Below are positions 9,392 through 17,013 of a DNA stretch of 64,000 bases, in pieces. Below the pieces are notes generated by a model. That model was not told where the DNA came from. It made no database searches and was given only the letters and a program-made list of their open reading frames with translations. Within the stretch, counting starts at the first letter, position 1. Each line of letters starts with the position of its first letter. Source of the stretch: Sphingomonas elodea ATCC 31461 (lineage in GTDB: Bacteria > Pseudomonadota > Alphaproteobacteria > Sphingomonadales > Sphingomonadaceae); contig NZ_AGFU01000009.1 of NCBI RefSeq assembly GCF_000226955.1, forward strand, positions 1 through 64,000, in the 5' to 3' direction. Both the position numbers and the translations under genes were made by a program.

Positions 9392-9604
9392 ATGGTCACT
9401 ACCCTTCCGGCGCTGCTCGCGACGCTGCTCTATGCCGTGGTCGGCATCCTCGTCTTCGTGATCGGCTTCGTCGTGCTCGACCTGCTGACGCCGGGCAAGC
9501 TGTGGGAAGAGATCCGCGACAAGCAGAATGTCGCCGTCGCCATCTTCTCCGGCGCGGTCGCGATCGGGCTCGCGATCATCGTCGCCGCCGCCATCCATGG
9601 CTGA
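9392..9604 (+). CDS. DUF350 (UPF0719) inner-membrane protein
   Basis: A 70-residue, two-span protein: span 1 about residues 8-30 (YAVVGILVFVIGFVVLDLL), a short loop with TPGKLWEEIRDKQNVAVA, then span 2 (SGAVAIGLAIIVAAAIHG). The TPGKL...E..NVA loop is the DUF350 signature. Many family members contain two or more such units; this is a single unit. In E. coli the DUF350 protein YjfL sits in a cluster with PspA-like YjfJ and the glutathionylspermidine-synthetase-like YjfC. A link to polyamine-dependent envelope chemistry is therefore plausible. The next ATG at 9597 lies eight bases before this stop. Confidence 0.82.
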   Translation: MVTTLPALLATLLYAVVGILVFVIGFVVLDLLTPGKLWEEIRDKQNVAVAIFSGAVAIGLAIIVAAAIHG

Positions 9605-11144
9605 AGGCGACGCCGCCGGCCCCAAGACCCGCGCGTCGGCACCCGCTGCCGCGCTGCTTGCCTCTGCCTTCGTCGTCTCCACCTGCGGACTGATCTACGA
9701 ACTGCTCGCCAGCACGCTGGCCAGCTATCTGCTCGGCGACAGCGTCACCCAATTCTCCACCGTCATCGGCACCTATCTGTTCGCGATGGGGCTTGGCAGC
9801 TGGTGCTCGCGCTATGTGACCCGCGACGAACTGCGGCTGTTCATCCGCGTCGAGCTGCTGATCGCGGTGCTGGGCGGCGCCTCGGCGGCGGCGCTGTTCG
9901 TGCTGTTCCCGCTGGTCGAGCATTTCCGGGTGGCGCTGTACGGGCTGGTGCTCGGCATCGGCTTCCTCGTCGGGCTCGAGATCCCGCTGCTGATCCGCAT
10001 CCTGCGCGGATTCGACTTCCGCGAGACGGTGTCGAACGTGCTGACCTTCGACTATGTCGGCGCGCTGGTCGCCAGCCTGTTGTTCCCGCTGCTGCTGATG
10101 CCGCACCTCGGCATGATCCGCACCGGCTTCCTGTTCGGCATTCTCAACGCCGGGGTGGCGCTGGCGGTGCTGCTCGCGCTGCCGCGGGCGAACCGCTATC
10201 GCAGCGAAACCATTTCCGCCACGATCGTTCTGTTGGCGCTCGCTGCCGGTTTCGTCGCATCGGACCGGCTCCAGCGCTGGGCCGAGGTGGCCAGCTACGG
10301 CGAACCGGTGATCTATGCGGCCAGCACCAAGTACCAGCGCATCGTGCTGACCCGCCGCGAAGACGATCTGCGGCTCTATCTCAACGGCAACCTCCAATTT
10401 TCCTCGCGCGACGAGTATCGCTACCACGAGGCGCTGGTGCAGCCGGTGCTGGGGCGGGTGGCGAACCCGCGCAACGTGCTGATCCTGGGCGGCGGCGACG
10501 GCCTGGCCGCGCGCGAGGTGCTGCGACATCCGGAGGTACGACAGCTGACGCTGGTCGATCTCGACGACGAGATGACCGCCTTGTTCTCCAGGACGGCGAT
10601 GCTGACCGCGCTGAACAAGGGCGCGCTGACCGATCGCCGCATCACCGTGATCAACGCCGACGGCTTTCGCTGGGCGCGCGAGGCGGCCTCGACGCGCGCC
10701 GGATCGTTCGACGCGATCATCGTCGATTTCCCCGATCCCGTCGATTACTCGGTGGGCAAGCTCTACACCGAAACCTTCTACCGCGCGGTGCGCCGGCTGA
10801 TGGCGCCCCGCGGCGCCATGGTGGTGCAGAGCACCTCCCCGCTGGTCGCGCCGATGGCCTATTGGACGGTGGCGACCACGCTGGAGGCCGCCGGCCTCCG
10901 GACGCGCGGATATCATGTCTATGTCCCGAGCTTCGGCGAATGGGGCTTCGTGCTCGCCGCCGACCGACCGCTCCCGGACCAGGCGCGCATCCCCGCGGGC
11001 GGGCGCTTCCTCACGCCGGCCGGCGATCGCACGCTGTTCGACTGGCCGCCGGACATGGCCCGCCGCCCCACGCCGGTGAACCGGCTCGACAACCAGGTGC
11101 TGGTCCGCGAATTCGCCGATGCCTGGAGCCGCTATGAAGGCTGA
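9597..11144 (+). CDS. membrane-fused spermidine synthase (polyamine aminopropyltransferase)
   Basis: A 515-residue protein from ATG at 9597. The first 225 residues hold about seven membrane spans. The rest is a spermidine-synthase fold: GGGDG at 298-302 binds the decarboxylated AdoMet donor, TLVDLDDEM provides the acidic cofactor-contacting residue, and VDFPDPVDYSVGKLY is the active-site loop. Family members move an aminopropyl group from decarboxylated AdoMet to a polyamine acceptor. This membrane-linked subtype may act on a lipid- or membrane-presented amine, but the acceptor is unknown. The donor would come from the AdoMet decarboxylase gene at the end of the same operon. The start overlaps DUF350 and the end overlaps the flavoprotein gene by 11 bases. 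Confidence 0.88.
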   Translation: MAEGDAAGPKTRASAPAAALLASAFVVSTCGLIYELLASTLASYLLGDSVTQFSTVIGTYLFAMGLGSWCSRYVTRDELRLFIRVELLIAVLGGASAAALFVLFPLVEHFRVALYGLVLGIGFLVGLEIPLLIRILRGFDFRETVSNVLTFDYVGALVASLLFPLLLMPHLGMIRTGFLFGILNAGVALAVLLALPRANRYRSETISATIVLLALAAGFVASDRLQRWAEVASYGEPVIYAASTKYQRIVLTRREDDLRLYLNGNLQFSSRDEYRYHEALVQPVLGRVANPRNVLILGGGDGLAAREVLRHPEVRQLTLVDLDDEMTALFSRTAMLTALNKGALTDRRITVINADGFRWAREAASTRAGSFDAIIVDFPDPVDYSVGKLYTETFYRAVRRLMAPRGAMVVQSTSPLVAPMAYWTVATTLEAAGLRTRGYHVYVPSFGEWGFVLAADRPLPDQARIPAGGRFLTPAGDRTLFDWPPDMARRPTPVNRLDNQVLVREFADAWSRYEG

Positions 11145-12744
11145 TCGGCGGACCTTGCTCGGGCTCGGCGCGGGGGCGGTGGCCGTGGCGGGCGCCGGCC
11201 TCGCCGCCGCGCTCGATCGTGCGGACCCGCTCCCGCCAGGCACGCTGGGCGGTGCCGATCTCGCGCGCGGACACCGGCTGCGCGACGGCGGCTTCCCCGC
11301 CCCCAGCCGTTTCGAGGCGGTAGACCTGGTGATCGCCGGGGGCGGTATCGCCGGGCTCTCCGCGGGATGGCGGCTGCACGATGCGGGCTTCCCCCGCTTC
11401 CGCCTGCTGGAGCTGGAGGACGAGGTAGGCGGCAATGCGCGGGGCGGCCGCAACGCGGTATCCGCCTATCCGCTGGGCGCGCATTATCTGCCGGTGCCCA
11501 ACCGTGAGGCCGGCGCCGTGCGCCACCTGCTCCGGCAGCTCGGCATCCTGATCGGCGAGCGCGACGGCGTGCCGGTGTACGATCCCGAACAGCTCTGTGC
11601 CGATCTGCAGGAGCGGCTGTTCTGGCAGGGCCGCTGGCAGGAAGGACTGGTCCCCCGCACCGGCCTCAGCCCCCAGGACCGTGCCGATCTCGCCGCGTTC
11701 GAGCAGGCCATGGCCGCCTATTCGGCGCGGGTCGGCAGCGACGGTCGTCCGGCCTTCACGGTGCCGATCGCCTATAGCTCGCGCGATGCCGATCTGGTCG
11801 CGCTGGATGCGGTCGATTTCGCCAGCTGGCTCGACCGGCAAGGCTGGCGCTCGCCGGTGCTGCGCGCGCATGTCCGCTATGCGATGCGCGACGATTACGG
11901 CACCGAGCCGCACGAGGTCTCCGCCTGGGCAGGCGTCCATTACTTTGCCGGACGGCGCGGCTGGACCGTCGACGGCGCCGGCGACAACGAACTGACCTGG
12001 CCCGAAGGCAATGCCCGGCTCGCGCGCGGGCTGGCCGGCTTCTTCCCCGATCGGATCGCGCGTGGCCGCATCGTCCACCATGTCGCACAGGACGGTAGGG
12101 CGGTGCTGGTCGACAGCTTCGACGTGGCGGCCGGGACCACGGTGCGGACGCGCGCACGCGCCGCCATCCTTGCCATGCCGCATTTCGTCGCTGCCCGCGT
12201 CTGCCCTGCGGTCGGCACGGCGGGGGCATGCAGCTACGCCCCCTGGCTGGTCGCCAATGCCACCGTCGACCGCCTGCCCGGGGGGCGGGGCGTGCCGCTC
12301 GCCTGGGACAATGTATCGAGCACCAGCAATGCGCTCGGCTATGTCGTGGCGACCCACCAGGCGCCCGAGGCGCATCCGCAAGGCACCGTGCTCACCTGGT
12401 ACCTACCGCTGTCGGACATGCCGCCCGGAATCGCTCGCCGCCTGCTGGTCGAGCGACCGGCGGAGGACTGGAAGCGCATGGTGCGCGACGATCTGCTGGC
12501 GATGCATCCGGAGCTGGAAGGCGCCATCCGGCGCATCGAGCTGTGGCGCTGGGGCCATGCCATGGTACGCCCGACGCCGGGGTTCCTGGGTCGCGGCGCG
12601 GCCCACCGCCCTGCCCCGCCCTTGTTCCTGGCACATTCGGACATCAGCGGCCTGTCGCTGTTCGAGGAAGCGCACTATCAGGGCGTGCGCGCCGCCGAGG
12701 ACGCGATGGCCCTGCTCGGCCATCGCCACGAAAGCCTGTTGTGA
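11134..12744 (+). CDS. Tat-exported FAD/NAD(P)-binding amine-oxidase-like protein
   Basis: A 536-residue protein from ATG at 11134. The N-terminus (MKADRRTLLGLGAGAVAVAG) looks like a twin-arginine signal or anchor. A Rossmann dinucleotide site GGGIAG lies at 69-74, followed by an acidic strand end (LLELEDEVGGNARGG), as in the monoamine-oxidase/phytoene-desaturase flavoprotein group. If exported by Tat, it would act folded, in the periplasm. Position between spermidine synthase and AdoMet decarboxylase suggests an amine substrate, possibly a polyamine or its conjugate; this is inference from context. The decarboxylase start overlaps its stop (GTGA). Confidence 0.75.
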   Translation: MKADRRTLLGLGAGAVAVAGAGLAAALDRADPLPPGTLGGADLARGHRLRDGGFPAPSRFEAVDLVIAGGGIAGLSAGWRLHDAGFPRFRLLELEDEVGGNARGGRNAVSAYPLGAHYLPVPNREAGAVRHLLRQLGILIGERDGVPVYDPEQLCADLQERLFWQGRWQEGLVPRTGLSPQDRADLAAFEQAMAAYSARVGSDGRPAFTVPIAYSSRDADLVALDAVDFASWLDRQGWRSPVLRAHVRYAMRDDYGTEPHEVSAWAGVHYFAGRRGWTVDGAGDNELTWPEGNARLARGLAGFFPDRIARGRIVHHVAQDGRAVLVDSFDVAAGTTVRTRARAAILAMPHFVAARVCPAVGTAGACSYAPWLVANATVDRLPGGRGVPLAWDNVSSTSNALGYVVATHQAPEAHPQGTVLTWYLPLSDMPPGIARRLLVERPAEDWKRMVRDDLLAMHPELEGAIRRIELWRWGHAMVRPTPGFLGRGAAHRPAPPLFLAHSDISGLSLFEEAHYQGVRAAEDAMALLGHRHESLL

Positions 12745-13106
12745 GCGGCCAGCATCTCATCGCCGATCTGCGCGATGCCACGCGGCTCGCCGACATCGCG
12801 CATGTCGAGGCGTGCCTGGTCGCGGCGGCAGCGGCGGCGGGCGCCACGCTGCTCGAAGTTCGCCTGCACGGCTTTGGCGAGGGCATGGGGGTCACCGGGG
12901 TGGCGCTGCTGGCGGAATCGCACATCTCGATCCACACCTGGCCCGAACATGGCACCGCGTGCGTGGACATCTTCCTGTGCGCGCCTACCCATGATCTGCA
13001 CGCCGGGCTCGACGCCATCGTCCGGCGCCTGGAGGCGACCGTCGCGCGCTGCACGGTCGTGGAGCGGCACTTCGATTGCGGGTCCCCGTCCTCCCCCCGG
13101 CCGTAA
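12741..13106 (+). CDS. speH: S-adenosylmethionine decarboxylase proenzyme
   Basis: A 121-residue proenzyme from GTG at 12741, overlapping the upstream stop as GTGA. The enzyme cuts itself between Glu59 and Ser60 in LLAESHISIHTWPE, turning the serine into the catalytic pyruvoyl group. His65 and Cys80 sit at the spacing of the processing and proton-donor residues in the short bacterial/archaeal (SpeH) class. It decarboxylates S-adenosylmethionine to the aminopropyl donor used by the spermidine synthase three genes upstream. It is the last gene of the operon and is followed by a hairpin terminator. Confidence 0.92.
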   Translation: MSGQHLIADLRDATRLADIAHVEACLVAAAAAAGATLLEVRLHGFGEGMGVTGVALLAESHISIHTWPEHGTACVDIFLCAPTHDLHAGLDAIVRRLEATVARCTVVERHFDCGSPSSPRP

Positions 13107-13131
13107 GAGGCCGTGGCATGCGGACAAAGAA

Positions 13132-13163
13132 AAAGGGCGGCGCCGCTGCCGGCACCGCCCTTT
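13132..13163. terminator. bidirectional hairpin terminator
   Basis: AAAGGGCGG at 13132-13140 pairs with CCGCCCTTT at 13155-13163, around a GC-rich inner loop. On the minus strand it is followed by a T-rich run (TTTTTCTTTG), so it is best as the terminator of the PEP-CTERM-like gene. It also ends the plus-strand operon. Confidence 0.75.
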
Positions 13164-13184
13164 CCCTGATCCAGGTCTGACGCC

Positions 13185-13766
13185 TTAGGCGGCAGCGACC
13201 TTGGCGACGCTGCGGCGACGACGCAGCGCAGCACCGGCGAGGCCGGCACCAGCGATCATCATGCCCCAGGTGGCGGGCTCAGCAACCGGGCTCGGCGGCG
13301 AGGCGAGGCTGAAGCTGCCCGACACGCCATTGCCCGCGCCACCGGCCTGGTTGAAGGTGAAGATCACCGAAGCGGCGCCCGCGGTGTAGCCCGAGAACGC
13401 GCCGGTCGGCGTGAAGGTGCCGAGCGTGTAGAGCGACACGGTGTTCAGGCCGGTCGTCACGCTGGTGACGACGCCCGAGAACACACCGAAGCTCGCAGTG
13501 AACGATGCGGTGGAGTTCAGGGCAGCCTTGACCGACGAGGTGGTGAAGGCGGTGAACAGGCCGAGCGTCGACAGGTCGCCATAGGAACCCAGAACAACCG
13601 AACCGCCGCTGGTGAAGGTGGTGCCAGCGCCGATGCCGGCAGTGTCCGCGGTCACGTTGGCGAGGCCGGCCTGGAAGCCGCCGATGATGGTTGCTGCCGA
13701 AGCAGTGGTCGGTGCTGCAACCGCGACGGTGGCGGCGGCAAGCATGGTGAGAATACGGGTGCGCAT
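13185..13766 (-). CDS. PEPxxWA-CTERM-type sorting-signal protein
   Basis: A 193-residue protein from ATG at 13766, with GGGGGA seven bases upstream. A Sec signal peptide (about 1-24, cut after ASA) is followed by a low-complexity region rich in Ala, Gly, Ser, Thr and Val. The tail has VAEPATWGMMIAGAGLAGA, a variant of the PEPxxWA motif followed by a membrane helix, then a basic cluster RRRR. Proteins with such tails are processed by exosortase and exported to the cell surface or exopolysaccharide. No exosortase is encoded here. Function of the mature part unknown. Confidence 0.85.
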   Translation of the reverse strand: MRTRILTMLAAATVAVAAPTTASAATIIGGFQAGLANVTADTAGIGAGTTFTSGGSVVLGSYGDLSTLGLFTAFTTSSVKAALNSTASFTASFGVFSGVVTSVTTGLNTVSLYTLGTFTPTGAFSGYTAGAASVIFTFNQAGGAGNGVSGSFSLASPPSPVAEPATWGMMIAGAGLAGAALRRRRSVAKVAAA

Positions 13767-13980
13767 AGAATCCCCCAATGAGGTTAACCGCCGACCCATG
13801 GCCGGCTTGGGCCCTACTCCACGGAAATGGATGAATCGTCAACCAGAATATCTCTGCGCCTCACACCGAATGCTCGCGTTTAGAGGCTATGTGACCCGTT
13901 TTAGGTCATATTTTACAGTCGCAGCCGGTAACGAACTTGAATCCATGGAAAACGTGATCATCGATTGTGACGAAAATTGA

Positions 13981-14340
13981 GCGCGGAGGGCGTTGTCAAC
14001 TCCAAAACCCAGAGCCAGTTCCACTTGATTTTATCTTGAAACTTAAAAACATCTTCTGATGATCACAATGAAATCACCAAAGTAATTTTTCAGTAACTAA
14101 AAAATCAAGGCTATAATGTTTTAAATTTATAGCTAAGATTTTATTAAATATCTCGATGTTCACGAAACAACGCAGATTTAATGCACCCACAATCGCAAAT
14201 TCTGTATAGTATTGATCGAATACGACCGAAATCATCAACAATTCATCACCCCGAAACAGCGGTCAGTTCACAGCCGAAATGAAACGTTCGTACTGCAATG
14301 CAAAATGTACGGGGCTGAATAACTCCAAAAAGGATCGTTT
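13981..14340. other. AT-rich intergenic island
   Basis: From about 13,990 to 14,340 the composition drops to roughly one third GC, against about two thirds in the surroundings. It holds runs such as TTTTAAATTTATAGC and no open frame of gene size. It separates the PEP-CTERM-like gene from the DUF262/HNH gene. Such composition suggests acquired DNA, or a silencer- or promoter-rich region. No inverted terminal repeats or transposase remains were seen. The whole interval 13,767-14,863 lacks a confident gene. Confidence 0.6.
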
Positions 14341-14344
14341 TTGA

Positions 14345-14705
14345 TCAGGACAGCACGGAAAATCCGTTGACAATCTCGACCAGCTCTTTGGCAACCTCAG
14401 GTTGAAAGAAGATGTCGCAATCGACGAGCCAAGGCGCTCGGCCGGTCCTCCGCGTCCAGAGCGGGAGAGACATGCGTCTATTGCAGGTCCCAACGAACCT
14501 GGCGTTCGGCGCGGACGGCATCTGGATCGCACGACAAGCCGATCCTGGCGCTGCCCACGGACGACATGGTCGCAATGCCCTTGACGTCCTCCAATCTACG
14601 AAACCATGCATCTATGCGGGAACGTTCGAACGGAACTGCGGCCCGAACAGGAGGGTGTAGCCGCGATGCTCCGAATGCCGCTCGCTTGGGCAGGCTGATG
14701 GGCAC
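14345..14705 (-). pseudogene. possible frameshifted remnant, family unknown
   Basis: Two overlapping minus-strand frames each contain a protein-like stretch. In 14478-14705, FERSRIDAWFRRLEDVKGIA continues to a stop. In 14345-14611, the ending APWLVDCDIFFQPEVAKELV leads to EIVNGFSVLS. Joining them with a one-base shift near 14,490-14,520 would give a plausible C-terminal half of a protein. No family was recognised and chance cannot be excluded. Confidence 0.25.
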
Positions 14706-14863
14706 CGGGCGGTGCGACGCACATGCCGGCGCGAAAAGGATGACCGCGGCACCAGCGTCCTCCCCCTCGGCCGCACCTTCCCCGGGGTCGCAGCCGAGCG
14801 ATCACCAGCGGGAATGCGGCACGCGTGGGGCGGCCGCACACTCCAGGCACTGCGGGGGAATGC

Positions 14864-16732
14864 ATGAGCTTCGACACCACCAAGACCAGTCTCAAGGACC
14901 TGCTGCACGACGTCCATGTGGGCAAGCTCCAGCTACCCGAGTTCCAGCGGGACTATGTGTGGAACGAAAGCGACGTCCGCTCGCTCCTGGAAAGCATCGC
15001 CAAGGGCTTTCCGGTGGGCGCCCTGCTGACCCTGGAACGCGGGGGATCGATCGAGTTCAAGCCGCGCGGCGTCGAGGGAACCTCGGTCGCCGAGGTGGTG
15101 CCCGAACACCTGCTGCTCGACGGACAGCAGCGCATCACCTCGCTCTACAAGACGATCTTCGCCAAGACACCGGCACGGGTCCGCAGCGTCAAGGGGCAGG
15201 TGGTGGAGCGGTATTTCTACCTGAGCATTCCGGCCGCGCTGGCCCCGATGGCAAATCTCGAGGCCGCGATCGAGGTCGTCCCGCCCAGCCGCATCCGCCG
15301 CCGGAACTTCGGCAAGGACGTGGATGTCGACGTGTCCAGCCCCGCGCTCGAATATGAAAAGCTGCTGTTCCCGCTCAACCAGGCGCTCGATCCGCTCGGC
15401 TGGATCCTCGGCTGCATCGCCCACTGGAACGCGCGCGGCGAACAACGCATGGAGGAAATCCAGCGCTTCCAGAACGAAGTACTCAACCGGATCCAGGCCT
15501 ATGCGATGCCGGTCATCAAGCTGTCGAAGGACAATAGCCGAGAAGCCGTCTGCACCGTGTTCGAGCGCGTCAATGTCGGCGGCAAGAAGCTGGACGCGTT
15601 CGAACTGGTCACCGCAATCTACGCCGCCTCGGGCTTCGACTTGCGCGCGGACTGGGCCGGAACCCAGCAGAAGCGCGGGCGACTGGGTCGTCTGCGGGAA
15701 AAGGTGCCGCCCAAGGGCGTCTTCGCGCATCTCGCCGCGACCGATTTCCTCCAGGCCTGCACGGTCCTCCACACCCGCGACCTGCGCCAGCAGGCGATCG
15801 CCGCCGGCGCGACCGGCAACGACGTGCCCGCCATCACCTGCACGCGCGAGGCGCTGCTCGGCTTGCCGCTGTCGGCATATCGCAAGTTCGCCGACGCCGT
15901 GGAGGCCGGCTTTCTCGAAGTCGCCCGGTTCCTCAACGAACAGAAGATCCTGTGGGGGCACGACGTGCCCTATCCGCCGCAGATGGTCTCGCTCGCCGCC
16001 ACCTTCGCGGTGCTGCCGCCGCACCTCCGCAACGCCGCTGCAAACGAAAAGCTCGCCCAATGGTATTGGGCCGGCGTGCTGGGCGAGTTTTACGGGTCGG
16101 CGACCGAAACCAAGATCGTGCGCGACGTACCCGAACTGCTCGCCTGGCTCGAGGGCGGCCCCGTCCCGCGCACGATTGCCGACAGTTCCTTCCAGTCGAT
16201 GCGGCTGGAGACGCTCCGCTCCCGCCTGTCCGCCGCCTATAAGGGCTTTCACGCCCTGCTGATGCGCAGCGGCTGCCGCGACTTCATCACCGGCAAGCAT
16301 GTGGAGACGATGACCGTCTATGCCGACGCCCTCGACGTCCACCACATCTTCCCGCGTGCCTGGTGCGAGAAGCAGGGCATCGCGCCGCGGCGCTACAACA
16401 GCATCATCAACAAGACCGCCTTGTCCAAAGGCACGAACATCGCCATCGGCGGCAGCGCCCCCAGCGCCTATCTTGCCCGCATCGAGGAGCGGCATGGCCT
16501 GAGCAGCGCGTGCCTGGACGAGATCCTGCGGTCCCACCTCATCGACCCCGCCACGCTGCGTGCCGACGATTTCGAGGCCTTCTGGCATGCCCGCAAGCTC
16601 GCCCTAGCCGACCTTGCGGCACGTGCGCAGGGCAAGCCCGTCCAGATGGGCGCGCCCCTACCGGAAGATGGCTATATCGATGACGAGGATCTGACGCTCG
16701 ACGAGGAACAGGGCATCGAGGAATTCGCCTGA
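14864..16732 (+). CDS. DUF262/HNH (GmrSD-like) protein, probable DNA-targeting defence nuclease
   Basis: A 622-residue protein from ATG at 14864, with GGGGGA upstream. The N-terminal DUF262 half has QRDYVWNESDVRSLLESI and the nucleotide-binding signature LLLDGQQRITSLY, then FERVNVGGKKLDAFELVTAI. The C-terminal third has an HNH-type active site: DVHHIFPRAWCEKQG followed by NSIINKTALSKGTN. GmrSD-family proteins use a nucleotide to cleave foreign, often modified, DNA (type IV restriction). Fusion of both parts in one chain is common. The acidic tail is unremarkable. The gene is solitary, next to an AT-rich stretch, and ends ten bases from tRNA-Pro, a typical island edge. Confidence 0.82.
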   Translation: MSFDTTKTSLKDLLHDVHVGKLQLPEFQRDYVWNESDVRSLLESIAKGFPVGALLTLERGGSIEFKPRGVEGTSVAEVVPEHLLLDGQQRITSLYKTIFAKTPARVRSVKGQVVERYFYLSIPAALAPMANLEAAIEVVPPSRIRRRNFGKDVDVDVSSPALEYEKLLFPLNQALDPLGWILGCIAHWNARGEQRMEEIQRFQNEVLNRIQAYAMPVIKLSKDNSREAVCTVFERVNVGGKKLDAFELVTAIYAASGFDLRADWAGTQQKRGRLGRLREKVPPKGVFAHLAATDFLQACTVLHTRDLRQQAIAAGATGNDVPAITCTREALLGLPLSAYRKFADAVEAGFLEVARFLNEQKILWGHDVPYPPQMVSLAATFAVLPPHLRNAAANEKLAQWYWAGVLGEFYGSATETKIVRDVPELLAWLEGGPVPRTIADSSFQSMRLETLRSRLSAAYKGFHALLMRSGCRDFITGKHVETMTVYADALDVHHIFPRAWCEKQGIAPRRYNSIINKTALSKGTNIAIGGSAPSAYLARIEERHGLSSACLDEILRSHLIDPATLRADDFEAFWHARKLALADLAARAQGKPVQMGAPLPEDGYIDDEDLTLDEEQGIEEFA

Positions 16733-16741
16733 AGGCGAGAG

Positions 16742-16818
<77 letters not shown>

Positions 16819-16873
16819 ACGAGCCGCCGCGCTTAGAGCGTCCGGGCGGCGGACACAAGGCAAAGCGTATTGC

Positions 16874-16949
16874 TGGTGGGCCCGGCAGGACTCGAACCCG
16901 CAACCTAGCCGTTATGAGCGGCCAGCTCTAACCATTGAGCTACAGGCCC
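16874..16949 (-). tRNA. tRNA with CAT anticodon, probably tRNA-Ile2
   Basis: On the minus strand, acceptor GGGCCTG (from 16949) pairs with CGGGCCC, discriminator A and encoded CCA. The anticodon loop is CTCATAA, anticodon CAT. The D-arm is TAGCTCAATGGTTAGAGC and the T-loop TTCGAGT. The body resembles alphaproteobacterial tRNA-Ile(CAT), whose C34 becomes lysidine, more than elongator tRNA-Met; the latter is not excluded. Confidence 0.88.
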
Positions 16950-17013
16950 CCAGCACGGCCCGCCCTAGCGGAGGCGACGGCATCGCCGCAAGCCCCGCCG
17001 CGCCCGTCCGCGC

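Noticed and set aside
7690-9399. 569-residue minus-strand frame over the DUF4178/mini-protein genes
   Set aside because: Opposite-strand shadow; the plus-strand genes have zinc ribbons, spans and overlapping starts.
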